A stretch of DNA of 64,000 nt from Nocardia sp. NBC_00403 (GCF_036046055.1 NZ_CP107939.1:2914001-2978000); one strand, 5' to 3'; counted from the first letter of the stretch, positions 1 through 7,997 are shown. Numbers and translations are program-made. The notes: a model not told the origin generated them from the letters alone.

Positions 1-1213
1 TCAGCCACTCGGCCATGCGGCCGCTCAGTCGGTCAACAGTGACGAGGAACCCTTCCCCGTCGCCCTTGACGGCGCGGAAGACCGAGTTGAGCGAGGAGCC
101 AAGGTTTCCGACTACCGAGACGAGATCGCCTGCGGCATCGGTGCCTTCACGCATCCACCGCGACAGGTCACCGGAGTCGTTCGAGCGAGTCAGGAACGCA
201 TCAAGGCGCGTCGTGAGGTTGGTGACCCCTTGTGCGAGTTGCGGCAGGAATGTCGAGCCGGTGACACCGAGGGTGCGGACACTCGAGATCGCCGGTACAA
301 GTGCGCCATTGAGGACCCCCACCGCGGTAGCGGTGTTCGCGAAGCCAGCCTCGAGGGCGGCCTGCGATTTGCTATTGCCCAGCTCGGCGAACAGGCTTCC
401 GAAACCAGTGTTGAACTGGGCAGAGATCCCCGTCATGCTGCGCGCGAGGACTGGCAGCTGGTTACCGATGAGGCTCTTGAGAGGATCTGCCAACCCGTTG
501 AGGGTGGTGGATTGCACCGATTCCTGAACGCGCGTCCACTGATCACCGAAGCCCTTGGTGACATCGACGAGCGCGCGCCCCTCCTGGGTGAGCCCTTGGT
601 AGGCGGCCTGCGCCTTCTTTGGAGAGTCGGAGAACGAGTCCTTCAAGCCTTGCCCAGCGACGACGAGCGTCCCGATTCCCGCTGCGGCGCCACCGAAGAT
701 GCCGGGCAGTAGCGCGCCAGTCTGTGCCAACGACTGCAGGTCGGCGCCCATCGACGCCAGCCCGAACCCGGCGGCCGGAAGGTTCCCGATGCCGAGCGCA
801 CCGAGGTTCAACAGGCTGGCAGAGCCGATGGACGACCGCAGGCTATCGAGGGATCCACGGTCGGCGCGAACGTTGACGTCGACCGTCGTCCCCCGCAAGC
901 CAGCGATCTGCGCTGCCGCCGCCGAGGTGTCAGCGTCGACGTCGATCGTCATTTGCTGACCGGCCAACGCCCGCAACGCTGCGATCTCATCGGCCGCAAC
1001 CCGCGTATCAGCACCGACCTGGATATCGACACTGATGCCTCCGAGGCGACGACGAATCTTCTCCTCGGCCGCGTCGAGACTGGCGTCGTCGACGCCGATG
1101 CTGACATCAAGCTCGGCCTGGACCCGGTCGAGGTCTGCGCGGAGTTTCCGCACGAAGCCATCGAAATTGGGCTTGATGTCGACGCTGGCTGTTCCGGCAC
1201 TGTAGTCAGGCAT
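1..1213 (-). CDS. Phage tail tape-measure-like protein, N-terminal part (runs off left edge)
   Basis: Reading leftward from ATG at 1213, the frame stays open for 404 codons to the edge of the window, so the C-terminus is missing. The start is supported by a purine-rich GAGGGAGAG just upstream. The first ~120 residues are charged and helical with repeated V-D-V/I-D segments. They are followed by Gly/Ala-rich hydrophobic stretches (about 150-210), then a long helical region with frequent Leu, Ser and Gln. This is the usual composition of siphophage tape measures, which set tail length and line the tail tube. No catalytic motif is visible. It lies at the far end of the minus-strand operon of the integrated element. 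Family assignment rests on composition and context, not on a specific motif. Confidence 0.75.
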   Translation of the reverse strand, partial: MPDYSAGTASVDIKPNFDGFVRKLRADLDRVQAELDVSIGVDDASLDAAEEKIRRRLGGISVDIQVGADTRVAADEIAALRALAGQQMTIDVDADTSAAAAQIAGLRGTTVDVNVRADRGSLDSLRSSIGSASLLNLGALGIGNLPAAGFGLASMGADLQSLAQTGALLPGIFGGAAAGIGTLVVAGQGLKDSFSDSPKKAQAAYQGLTQEGRALVDVTKGFGDQWTRVQESVQSTTLNGLADPLKSLIGNQLPVLARSMTGISAQFNTGFGSLFAELGNSKSQAALEAGFANTATAVGVLNGALVPAISSVRTLGVTGSTFLPQLAQGVTNLTTRLDAFLTRSNDSGDLSRWMREGTDAAGDLVSVVGNLGSSLNSVFRAVKGDGEGFLVTVDRLSGRMAEWL

Positions 1214-1400
1214 CCGCTCTCTCCCTCGTGGTTACTTCGCGATGTGTAACGACTCGCATAGCCTGATCAGCGCGTTTGCAACGCGTCCAATCTCCGCCAA
1301 CAACGACCCCGGCCGATAACTCTCTGACCTGCGGATGCTCGGCTTCGGATCCCGTACGGACAGGCAGGGCCTATGTGCTTCGCCAGAGCCGACGAGCCGG

Positions 1401-1504
1401 GTCGGGGTCACCCCCCAGGGGGCAAATGCTGGACGCGGCGCACGCATGGGACGCGGTGCTATGTGTACCGCCGTGCGCTGCTGACCAGGTCGGAGTGACC
1501 CCCC
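1401..1504. repeat. Pair of 16-bp imperfect direct repeats in the gap before the tape-measure gene
   Basis: The 296-base gap between the tape-measure start and the upstream gene (1214-1509) has no convincing ORF. It contains GTCGGGGTCACCCCCC at 1401-1416 and GTCGGAGTGACCCCCC at 1489-1504, 14 of 16 bases identical and 88 bp apart. Each is nearly self-complementary around the GGGGTnACCCC core. They could be protein-binding sites or weak hairpins; the function is not known. Confidence 0.45.
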
Positions 1505-1509
1505 ACCCG

Positions 1510-2310
1510 TCATGACGCGAAGCTGTGGGTGGCGTCGTAGTGGCGCTGTGCAGCTTCTGCAATCGCCGCGGTGTGGTGGTCGACTATTTCGCGAGCACGG
1601 CTCACGGTGTTCAGCTTCATCTCGGTCGAGGTGAGCAGGCGCAGCCAGCGGCCACCGCGGCCGCCGTTGTGCTCTGGGGTGATGGCGCGTGCTGCGCGTT
1701 CGATGTCGGTGTTCTCGCTGGGCACGTAGAACGCGACGATGAGGGTCCAGATGGGAACCTGCATCCACGGTTTGACGCCGATGACATCGAACTCATGTGT
1801 TGCGGCAAGGGCGCTGATGACCTGCTCGTGGATCGCGTCGAGAACTCGGCGGTGTTCGACGATGTCCTGCCATGCGGCTACAGCCTCGGCGCCCATCTCG
1901 AGTACCTGGTCGGCGGTGGTGTCGACAGTGAGCCCAGCATTGGCAGCGGCGCGGACTCCGGCGCTCGCGGTCTCGAATGCTGGTCGCAGTCCTTCGATGA
2001 TGGCGTCACCGGCGGAGCCCCTGACCGCTTGACGGAACTTGAGGGCGAGCTGCTGCTCGGCGACTCTGCGCACTGCGCCGGACTCCACCGAGGGCGCGGA
2101 CAGGGCGGCATCGAGTAGGGCTGCGGCGTTCTTCGCGGTGAACTTGCCGCTTGCGATGGCCGACTCGACGTTCGGCGGTGGGGTGGGCGACCACGCCGCG
2201 ACGGCATCGAGGCTGGCGATGATCTGTTGCAGCTCGGCGGGGACGGTGCCGCCCACCTGGGTAACAGCGTCGGCAAGGCGTCGGCACTGAGGCGTTGAGA
2301 TATGAATCAT
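1510..2310 (-). CDS. Hypothetical element protein (266 aa)
   Basis: I do not recognise this 266-residue protein. It is Ala-rich and mostly helical. Near residues 170-190 there is a hydrophobic, Trp-containing stretch (KPWMQVPIWTLIVAFYVPS). The C-terminus is rich in His and Ala. There is no signal peptide and no clear catalytic motif. ATG at 2310 follows AAGGAG with good spacing, and the start sits directly behind the stop codon of the 52-residue gene upstream, so translation is probably coupled. In the operon it lies between two small proteins and the tape-measure gene. That position would suit a tail-assembly or accessory role, but nothing in the sequence proves it. Confidence 0.7.
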   Translation of the reverse strand: MIHISTPQCRRLADAVTQVGGTVPAELQQIIASLDAVAAWSPTPPPNVESAIASGKFTAKNAAALLDAALSAPSVESGAVRRVAEQQLALKFRQAVRGSAGDAIIEGLRPAFETASAGVRAAANAGLTVDTTADQVLEMGAEAVAAWQDIVEHRRVLDAIHEQVISALAATHEFDVIGVKPWMQVPIWTLIVAFYVPSENTDIERAARAITPEHNGGRGGRWLRLLTSTEMKLNTVSRAREIVDHHTAAIAEAAQRHYDATHSFAS

Positions 2311-2469
2311 CTATCCACGCTCCTTACGGGTCGGTGGCTTCCAGATCAGCGGGTACTTGGGGTCGGTCGAGTAGGTCGCCTCACCGAGTGGAGACTTCAA
2401 TCGGCCCGAGCGGAGCAGGGACAGCGCCCGCTCGCCCTTCGTGTCGTCATCCTCGGTCTGGCCCGTCAT
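2311..2469 (-). CDS. Small element protein with C-terminal YPLIWKPP motif (52 aa)
   Basis: This is a 52-residue acidic-then-basic protein, too short for routine ORF calling. Its ATG at 2469 overlaps the stop of the preceding gene (ATGA), and its TAG lies immediately before the next ATG, so it is packed between two translated genes. The C-terminal part reads PKYPLIWKPPTRKERG and closely resembles the end of the upstream 60-residue protein (EYPAIWKPQAR). The corresponding DNA is also similar (GGCTTCCAGATC in both on the plus strand). The two may be diverged duplicates. Function unknown. The overlap arrangement and shared motif are the main evidence that it is real. Confidence 0.65.
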   Translation of the reverse strand: MTGQTEDDDTKGERALSLLRSGRLKSPLGEATYSTDPKYPLIWKPPTRKERG

Positions 2470-2648
2470 CGGGCCTGCGGCTTCCAGATCGCCGGATACT
2501 CCGCGTCGGCGGGTTCGGCCGGCGTCGACTCGGGTGCGGGCTTCTCGCTCGGTTCGCGCACTGCGGCGGTGAACGAAGCGAATTCGGCGTCGGACATCGA
2601 CGCCGCGAACGCATGCAACGCGTCGGTGATGATGGTCTGGTCTGCCAT
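2466..2648 (-). CDS. Small element protein with C-terminal YPAIWKP motif (60 aa)
   Basis: The start is ATG 2648, seven bases downstream of AAGGAG. The 60-residue product has a helical N-terminus, a Glu/Pro/Ala-rich linker (residues ~34-49), and the tail EYPAIWKPQAR, which matches the tail of the following 52-residue gene. Its stop overlaps that gene's start by four bases. The short linear tail motif suggests a docking peptide for a common partner; this is inference. No family is recognised. Confidence 0.65.
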   Translation of the reverse strand: MADQTIITDALHAFAASMSDAEFASFTAAVREPSEKPAPESTPAEPADAEYPAIWKPQAR

Positions 2649-2653
2649 GTCAC

Positions 2654-2995
2654 TCACTCCTTGCGAGCTTGGGTGTAGGTGGTGACGACGGCCCGGTCGA
2701 AAACCCATGCACGGCCTACGCGTTGGCCGTCGAGGTCGGCGGCCAGGCGGCGAACGTGGCGGGTACTGCATCCGAGGATGCGAGCGGATTCAGCCGCGCC
2801 GATCACTTCCGAGTCTGGTACAGACGTCCCATTACTTGGTCCGTTCTCGGACGCTGCTTGCAGTAGCTCGGCGTCGAGTCGTTCGTGTAGGCGGCGCAGC
2901 CATTGCGGGATGGGAGCTCCGATCCGGCGCCGGTATCGGATGGCTTCGGCGACGGTGTAGCGACAGGCGCGCATATCAGCAGAGTCGAGGCTCAC
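2654..2995 (-). CDS. Helix-turn-helix DNA-binding protein (excisionase/MerR-like fold)
   Basis: This 113-residue protein starts with GTG 2995 inside a GTGA overlap with the upstream gene. The N-terminal ~50 residues are helical and Arg-rich. Residues ~66-110 form a winged helix-turn-helix of the excisionase/helix_turn_helix_17 type: the segment IGAAESARILGCSTRHVRRL is followed by GRAWVFDRAVV, the typical wing. It may act as a recombination directionality factor or as an operon regulator. A second, more typical excisionase lies at the head of the same operon. Confidence 0.7.
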   Translation of the reverse strand: MSLDSADMRACRYTVAEAIRYRRRIGAPIPQWLRRLHERLDAELLQAASENGPSNGTSVPDSEVIGAAESARILGCSTRHVRRLAADLDGQRVGRAWVFDRAVVTTYTQARKE

Positions 2996-3225
2996 GACGC
3001 ATCGCCCATCCCTTCATCGGTGGGGGCTCCGCTGCGAGTCCGGCGGCGCGGCCGATAGCCAGCAAGGTGGAACCGCAGACCCGTACGCGGGCAATGACCG
3101 GGCGAGCGCGGTGGTACCCAGTGCCGCACGCCGCACCACGGGCAGCGGACGCGCACCACCGGGTCGCCGTCGCGCCGCTTGCCGCGCTCGAGGATCTCGA
3201 CGATCGGAGTTGATGCCGCGCTCAT
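2992..3225 (-). CDS. Small putative zinc-ribbon protein (77 aa)
   Basis: A 77-residue, strongly basic protein. The visible signature is CPWC at about residues 29-32 followed by H-x-W and later H-C-x(3)-G, which would fit a short zinc ribbon although the second ligand pair is weak. The Arg-rich C-terminus is consistent with nucleic-acid contact. ATG 3225 overlaps the upstream stop (ATGA) and its own stop overlaps the next GTG (GTGA), so the gene belongs to a coupled operon. Function unknown. Confidence 0.6.
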   Translation of the reverse strand: MSAASTPIVEILERGKRRDGDPVVRVRCPWCGVRHWVPPRSPGHCPRTGLRFHLAGYRPRRRTRSGAPTDEGMGDAS

Positions 3226-4916
3226 GCGCTCTCGCTCCGTCCTCCGGCGAGCCGGTACACGACCTTCCGGCCGTCTTCTCGGGAGCTGATCTGTCCGGCT
3301 GCGGTCAGCAACCGCAGAGCAGCATCGAGACCGGTCCTTGTCTCCTTGGAGATTCGGCCACCGCGCATCTCGCGCGCGGTCAATTCCGCGCCACCGGCGA
3401 GCAGTTCAAGCACCTTCGCTCGCGCCCGGTCCACCGGTCCACCGATCTGCGTGACGGTCGCAACGGGCTTGCCCGAACCGAGCCACTGACCGACGCTGCG
3501 ACCGGGCGTACGGACTTCGTGCGCCAGTGGGGTCACAGTGGGCTCATTCACGTGAGCGTGAGCCGACTGATAATTCGGCTCAGTGGGCTCACTGTGTTTG
3601 CGCTGGTCACGTCCAGTCGGCTCAGTGGGCTCATTCGGCTCATGTGTAGGTAAGCCCTGATCCCACTGAGCCGACTGGAGGCGCCATACCGAAGTGCGCG
3701 GGAACCCCGCTATGTCGTAGGCGACACCGATGGATTTCGCCGCACGCTTGACCGTGGCGTCCGAGAATCCCTGCTTGCGCGCCTCGGCCTTGACCACCTT
3801 CGCGGGTGTCTGGCCGTGCTCGGTGAGGTAGTCCTCGAGCCACGCCTCGGCGGCCGTGCGTTCCTCGGTGTCCGGCGTGGCGTCTCCGGCGAGAAGGTCG
3901 CGGGCGTCGCGGTCGGATTCGCCGAGCCAACGCAGCAACCCAACCTCGGCGTCACCGTCCTCGGTGGGCACCGTGGCCGACTCGATGACGGCCTCCATGG
4001 ATCTGGTGCGCGGTGCGAGGTTGCCCTTGGTGTTGGTGATGATCAGGTTGCCCGAGTCGTCATCCTTGGCGACCGAGAGCACCGAGCGCGCGACCTGGGA
4101 CCAAGCGATAGACCCGAGGATGAGCTTGCCGGTGTCGTTACCGTCGCGCTTGCCGAAGTGGCACAACCCGAGGACAACGCAGTCACGCCGTGCGGCGAGT
4201 TGTGCCAACGGCTCGAGAAACTGGCGCACCTGCCGATCGTCTTTGCCTGACAGCTCCGATGACATGGCCGAGGTAGCGGCGTCCAGAACGATCAGCGAGA
4301 CGCGCTCGGCGGCAACGAGATCGTCCAGCGCCAAAGTATCGGCTGGCAGAATCATCGTGCCGTTCTCGGTCAGGTCGGTATGCACGTCGACGAACAGCAC
4401 GCGCTCCATGTCGGCGCCAGCGGCGCGAAGTCGGGGCGCCACCGTGAATTCGCGAGCGTCTTCGGTGTGCAGGTACAGGACGTTGCGGCGCTGGCCGACC
4501 CATTCACCATCGTCGAGCGCACCGCGGGTGACCCGGGCGCACAACTCCACAGCGATGGTCGACTTGCCGAGACCTTCCCGACCAGCGAGCAAGGTCAATG
4601 CGCCCGCAGGTATCCAGTCGGGGACTACCCATCGAACACGCTTGGTCGTGACATCCGATCCGCGGGTGACGACCAACCGGCGGCCCGCCCGCTGCTCTGT
4701 CATCTCCCAGTCCGGGGATGGTTCGTTGTCCTGATGCTCCATGAGTGGCTGGGCTTGCTGCCGATGCTGCCACGCGAGTTGTTCGCGGTAGAACTCTTTG
4801 CACGAGAAGCACACTGGGTCGTACCGGTCGTGTCGTGCGCAATGGGCGGTGGGTGCTGGCAAGACGCCCGTAGGCGCAGCCGAAGCTGCGCCCTGGGTGT
4901 TTTCGTAGTTGGTCAC
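3222..4916 (-). CDS. Zinc-ribbon/RecA-like AAA ATPase (RepA/AAA_25-type replication protein)
   Basis: GTG 4916, in a GTGA overlap with the upstream gene, gives 564 residues and removes an implausible Arg-rich extension. Residues 26-39 hold a C-x2-H-x6-C-x2-C cluster, a likely zinc ribbon. The RecA-like core begins near residue 95, with Walker A GREGLGKST at 112-120 and a Walker B LIVLDAA some 90 residues later. A following Leu/Gln segment and a CHFGK motif are typical of the hexameric RepA/DnaB-like AAA_25 family used by phages and plasmids. The middle of the protein carries repeated NEPTEP/SEPTEP units, and the end looks like a winged helix (AREMRGGRISKETRTGLDAAL). It probably unwinds DNA for replication of the excised element. 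Confidence 0.75.
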   Translation of the reverse strand: MTNYENTQGAASAAPTGVLPAPTAHCARHDRYDPVCFSCKEFYREQLAWQHRQQAQPLMEHQDNEPSPDWEMTEQRAGRRLVVTRGSDVTTKRVRWVVPDWIPAGALTLLAGREGLGKSTIAVELCARVTRGALDDGEWVGQRRNVLYLHTEDAREFTVAPRLRAAGADMERVLFVDVHTDLTENGTMILPADTLALDDLVAAERVSLIVLDAATSAMSSELSGKDDRQVRQFLEPLAQLAARRDCVVLGLCHFGKRDGNDTGKLILGSIAWSQVARSVLSVAKDDDSGNLIITNTKGNLAPRTRSMEAVIESATVPTEDGDAEVGLLRWLGESDRDARDLLAGDATPDTEERTAAEAWLEDYLTEHGQTPAKVVKAEARKQGFSDATVKRAAKSIGVAYDIAGFPRTSVWRLQSAQWDQGLPTHEPNEPTEPTGRDQRKHSEPTEPNYQSAHAHVNEPTVTPLAHEVRTPGRSVGQWLGSGKPVATVTQIGGPVDRARAKVLELLAGGAELTAREMRGGRISKETRTGLDAALRLLTAAGQISSREDGRKVVYRLAGGRSESA

Positions 4917-5257
4917 ACACCACCGCCGAGGGTGGCCTGCGCGTAGTCCCGGCTCTCGCGGAGCTTGGCCCGTAGGTCGATCTCGGGAGCGACCGTCGCG
5001 AGCACGTCCAGCAGCGGCGCCACGACGTTTCGCACCATCAGCGAAAGCGTTGTGGCCGAGATGAGACCAGCGTTGTCGGCATCGACCGACTCGAGCCACG
5101 CGGCTACGAGACGGTTGAGTTCCTTGTTATCGCCCGCGACTGCGGCCAATTGGTACATCAAAATGGTTGACCTGCACTGTATTTCGGTCAAGTCGACGAC
5201 GCCCAGGGGTGCGCCGTCGGCACCGAAAGTCATGTAGCGACCGGATGTGTCGGTCAT
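4913..5257 (-). CDS. Hypothetical element protein (114 aa)
   Basis: ATG 5257 has GGAGG eight bases upstream and overlaps the stop of the previous gene (ATGA), so the longer upstream frame was trimmed. The product is 114 residues. A short N-terminal beta-like section (GRYMTFGADGAPLGVVDLTE) is followed by an all-helical region with many Leu and Ala. I do not recognise a family. It directly precedes the replication ATPase and its stop overlaps the ATPase start, so it may be a loader or accessory of that enzyme; this is context only. Confidence 0.65.
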   Translation of the reverse strand: MTDTSGRYMTFGADGAPLGVVDLTEIQCRSTILMYQLAAVAGDNKELNRLVAAWLESVDADNAGLISATTLSLMVRNVVAPLLDVLATVAPEIDLRAKLRESRDYAQATLGGGV

Positions 5258-5505
5258 GCGAAACCTCCGTTTTCGTGAACGTTTTCGGCGAGGGTGCGCT
5301 GCTGTCCGCCGCGGCGGTACATGGCGCGGAGCACCTCGGCGGGGACAACGGGCGTAGCGCCGTCTGACAGAAGGTGGCTGACGGCGTGGCACCACGCCTC
5401 GAGCTGCGTTGGGGTGGGTTCCCCGTCCTCGTGAACACGGCGCCACGGGTCGCCGCCTTCGAGCCGGTGTGCTGCGCCGGCTCGGCGTCGCAGTTGCGTC
5501 GACAT
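5254..5505 (-). CDS. Small hypothetical element protein (83 aa)
   Basis: Starting at ATG 5505, which overlaps the upstream TGA by one base (TGATG), this encodes 83 residues. It is basic in the first third (MSTQLRRRAGAAHRLEGGDPW), with a central TPTQLEAWCHAVSHLL helix and a PAEVLRAMYRRGGQQRTLAE helix. There is no known motif and no membrane segment. Its end overlaps the next start by four bases, so it is translated within the replication operon. Confidence 0.6.
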   Translation of the reverse strand: MSTQLRRRAGAAHRLEGGDPWRRVHEDGEPTPTQLEAWCHAVSHLLSDGATPVVPAEVLRAMYRRGGQQRTLAENVHENGGFA

Positions 5506-5924
5506 CAGTCCACATCCACCCGGTCGGCGATCGTGAGCAGCACAGCCGCCAGCTGCCGGGCTTCGGACACAGAGAGGTCTATGTCCGTTCCGAAGAGGTG
5601 CTGCCAGCACACATAGACAGAGTCGACACCGCGCGCGATCTGCCGCCGTGGCGATATCTCAAGGGAGGGAATCAATGCCAGGCCGGGACTCGGTTCCAGC
5701 GACAAGGGGATGACCACTTCCGGTCCCCAGCAGACGGCGTCGTCGAGAAACAGCGCGTCCGAATGCTCACCCTCTGCGCACCAGCTTGCGCAGCCGGGGG
5801 CGCGGTTCTGGCACGGCTGGCACTGTGCCGGGCCGCCGAGCGGTACGGCGATACGGCAGATGAACGCGCCGCAAGAGGAGCAGTTGAGGTCCGTCCAGTC
5901 GGTGGCGTTCTGTATGGTTGTCAT
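5505..5924 (-). CDS. Zinc-ribbon element protein (139 aa)
   Basis: Of several in-frame starts, ATG 5924 is best placed behind AAAGGA. The 139-residue product begins with two Cys pairs, CSSC near residue 12 and CQPC near residue 31, then CASWC, suggesting one zinc ribbon. The second half contains the helical SEARQLAAVLLTIADRVDVD. A zinc ribbon in an early phage operon commonly means nucleic-acid or protein binding, but the family is not recognised. The 92-base gap upstream (5925-6016) shows nothing notable. Confidence 0.6.
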   Translation of the reverse strand: MTTIQNATDWTDLNCSSCGAFICRIAVPLGGPAQCQPCQNRAPGCASWCAEGEHSDALFLDDAVCWGPEVVIPLSLEPSPGLALIPSLEISPRRQIARGVDSVYVCWQHLFGTDIDLSVSEARQLAAVLLTIADRVDVD

Positions 5925-6016
5925 GAGCATTCCTTTTGGTGGGTGTGTTTCGTTGGCCCGGTACGCGGTGGGCGCCGCGTCCGGGTCGCTTTCGTTTCGG
6001 GGGGCTGCTCGTTGCA

Positions 6017-6217
6017 TCAGGCGGCGTCCGATCCGCCAATCAGCTGGGCGTTCTCCCACGCCTCGACGTCGATCAGGCGATAGCGCGAGAAACGCCCGAT
6101 CTTCGCGAAGCGCGGACCCTTGCCCTTGTGAGCCCATTCGTCGAGCGTCCTGGCGGGGACCTTGAGGCGGTTAGCCAATTCCGGGCGGCTCAGCCAGTAG
6201 TCCTCTGAGGTGTGCAT
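6017..6217 (-). CDS. Excisionase-like helix-turn-helix protein
   Basis: This 66-residue protein fits the excisionase/AlpA helix_turn_helix_17 family. SRPELANRLKVPARTLDEW forms the helix-turn-helix, and GPRFAKIGRFSRYRLIDVEAW forms the wing that reads the DNA minor groove. The start ATG 6217 follows an AGGAGAAGGA ribosome site directly. It is the first gene of the minus-strand operon, divergent from the repressor, and its promoter region holds operator-like palindromes. The likely role is to direct the integrase toward excision, so it is expected to be silent while the repressor is active. Confidence 0.8.
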   Translation of the reverse strand: MHTSEDYWLSRPELANRLKVPARTLDEWAHKGKGPRFAKIGRFSRYRLIDVEAWENAQLIGGSDAA

Positions 6218-6230
6218 TCCTTCTCCTGAG

Positions 6231-6322
6231 TGTCATTCCGACATTTCGCCATGCCGGTAAGACACAAGTTAGCTACCGTGTTGTCCAGTGTCAATCGGAC
6301 ATGAGAGAGTGTCGTTATGACA
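6231..6322. promoter_or_regulatory. Three TGTC-N5-GACA operator palindromes between excisionase and repressor
   Basis: The 99-base divergent intergenic region contains three copies of the same palindrome: TGTCATTCCGACA at 6231-6243, TGTCAATCGGACA at 6289-6301 and TGTCGTTATGACA at 6310-6322. The last two centres are 21 bp apart, two helical turns on one face, and the last copy covers the repressor start codon. Half-sites (GTCC, AGACAC) lie between. This is the layout of a lysogeny switch in which the XRE protein represses the excisionase operon and itself. The binding protein is inferred. Confidence 0.7.
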
Positions 6323-6814
6323 CAGTCCAAACCGTTACGAACGATCACGCCTCATCAGGCCGTCAAGCAGGCCGTCACGGCCCTGCGCAAGAAGCAGGGG
6401 TGGACCGCCGATGAACTCGCGACCGAGTGCGAACGTCTGGGTATGCCATCGCTGAATCGCTCGGTGATTGCGAACATCGAATCAGGACGTCGCAAGTACG
6501 TATCGATCGACGAACTCTGCTGTCTCGCATTCGCTTTGGATGTCGCGCCGGTTCATCTCCTGATTCCGATCGGTGACGAAGAGGTTGACTTCTACTCCGC
6601 TACCCCGCAGGCGATGCTGCCGATTCGCAAGGCTCGTCAGTGGGTTCGAGGGGAATGGGTCCCCCCCGGCCGTGATCCGCGGCTGTACTTCGCCAACGTG
6701 CCCGCTGAGGAGTTCGAGGTCATCAAGGCGGCAGACACGGGGAAGGCGCGGCGCGATCTAGAGCACCGGCTTGAGGGCAAGTCACCGAAGAGGTACGACG
6801 ATGCCGAGGGGTAG
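6317..6814 (+). CDS. XRE-family repressor of the integrated element
   Basis: This 165-residue protein has an N-terminal helix-turn-helix of the Cro/CI type at about residues 14-75 (AVTALRKKQGWTADELATEC ... RSVIANIESGRR ... VSIDELCCLAFALDV). The C-terminal half lacks the Ser/Lys peptidase of LexA-type repressors, so induction would not proceed by self-cleavage. It contains an RQWVRGEWVPPGRDPR segment and a helical end. The ATG lies inside an operator palindrome, which argues for autoregulation and a very short or absent leader. It overlaps the integrase gene by 14 bp, so repressor and integrase are made together in the lysogen. Confidence 0.8.
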   Translation: MTQSKPLRTITPHQAVKQAVTALRKKQGWTADELATECERLGMPSLNRSVIANIESGRRKYVSIDELCCLAFALDVAPVHLLIPIGDEEVDFYSATPQAMLPIRKARQWVRGEWVPPGRDPRLYFANVPAEEFEVIKAADTGKARRDLEHRLEGKSPKRYDDAEG

Positions 6815-7997
6815 ACCACCGCTGCGCATCGGTGCGCACGGGAAGATCAAGAGAGTCAGTCTCGGCGGTGGGATCTGGTTGGCGCGCTGCCGATTTCGTG
6901 ACGACGATGGCGTTACCCGGATCGTCGAGCGTCAGTCACCCCAGGGGCAGTACGACCAGCGCGGCCAGCTCGCCGAGGATGCGCTCGTGGTCGCGCTCGA
7001 GGCGCGCCGCACTGGCGGTGGAGATGAAGTCACGGGGGAGACGACCGTATCGGTGTTGTGCGCGCAGCACATTCAGAACCTCGTGGACAAGGGCCGAGCA
7101 ACCCGCACCATCGACACCTACCGCGACGTCGTGAAGGCGATCGAACCGCGGGCCGGTTCGGTGCGCACCCGTGAGGCGACTGCCGGGCGGATGAACAAGG
7201 CCATTCAGGCGATCAGTGACCGGCACGGGTACTCAACCGCGAAGCAGGCGCGGACCGTGCTCCGCGGCGCGCTTCAACTGGCCGTCATCGCTGACGTGCT
7301 CCCGACCAACCCCATCGACAGTGTGTCCCGCCTTGAGCGCAAGGCGCCCCCGAAAGGCGCCCCGTCGATCAACGCGCAGGGACTCGCGCAGCTGCTCGCC
7401 GATCTGCGGGACAGTGAAGTGCCGTGGCGGGCGGGGCGGACCGTCGCCGACTACTGCCGCACGGCGGATCTCGCCGACCCGATCACGTTGCTGATCGGGA
7501 CCGGTATGCGTCGCGGCGAACTGCTCGGGTTGCGGTGGCGCGACATCGACCAAGCAACGTCGGTCGCAACGATCTGCGGGAAGGTGGTGCGCAAGCGCGG
7601 CGGCGGGCTCATCCGGGAGCCGTTCGCGAAGAGTGATGCGGGCAACCGGTCCATCATCCTGCCGGGGTTCGTCATGGAGATGCTGAAGCGGCGGCGCACG
7701 GAACCGCATCCCAGCATCGACGGGGTTATCTTCCCCAGCTCGACCGGGACACTGCGCGACCCGGACAACTTCAATCAGCAGTGGGCGAAGGTGCGCGAAC
7801 GACTCGGCGTACCGGACGTGTCGAGCCACAGCTTCCGGAAGGCGCTGGCGACACTGCTCGATGATGCGGCACTGTCCGCGCGCGTCGGTGCCGACCAGCT
7901 AGGGCACCGACACGTCTCGATGACACAGGATGTTTATTTCGGGCGCGGACGGATACACCAGGCAGTGGCCGACGTACTCGACCAGTTGTCTTCGTAA
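6801..7997 (+). CDS. Tyrosine-type site-specific integrase
   Basis: ATG 6801 (inside the end of the repressor gene) gives 398 residues, the normal size for actinophage tyrosine integrases. An N-terminal AP2/arm-binding region is followed by a SAM-like core-binding domain (about 75-170). In the catalytic domain the expected residues can be placed: Arg237 (GTGMRRGELL), Lys277 (FAKSDAGNR), His343 and Arg346 (SSHSFRK), His369 (LGHRH) and nucleophile Tyr379 (DVYFGRG). It sits 60 bp from the 3' end of tRNA-Arg, so that tRNA is the likely attachment site. Its stop codon lies in a duplicated 11-bp segment and is followed by a perfect hairpin. Confidence 0.93.
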   Translation: MPRGRPPLRIGAHGKIKRVSLGGGIWLARCRFRDDDGVTRIVERQSPQGQYDQRGQLAEDALVVALEARRTGGGDEVTGETTVSVLCAQHIQNLVDKGRATRTIDTYRDVVKAIEPRAGSVRTREATAGRMNKAIQAISDRHGYSTAKQARTVLRGALQLAVIADVLPTNPIDSVSRLERKAPPKGAPSINAQGLAQLLADLRDSEVPWRAGRTVADYCRTADLADPITLLIGTGMRRGELLGLRWRDIDQATSVATICGKVVRKRGGGLIREPFAKSDAGNRSIILPGFVMEMLKRRRTEPHPSIDGVIFPSSTGTLRDPDNFNQQWAKVRERLGVPDVSSHSFRKALATLLDDAALSARVGADQLGHRHVSMTQDVYFGRGRIHQAVADVLDQLSS

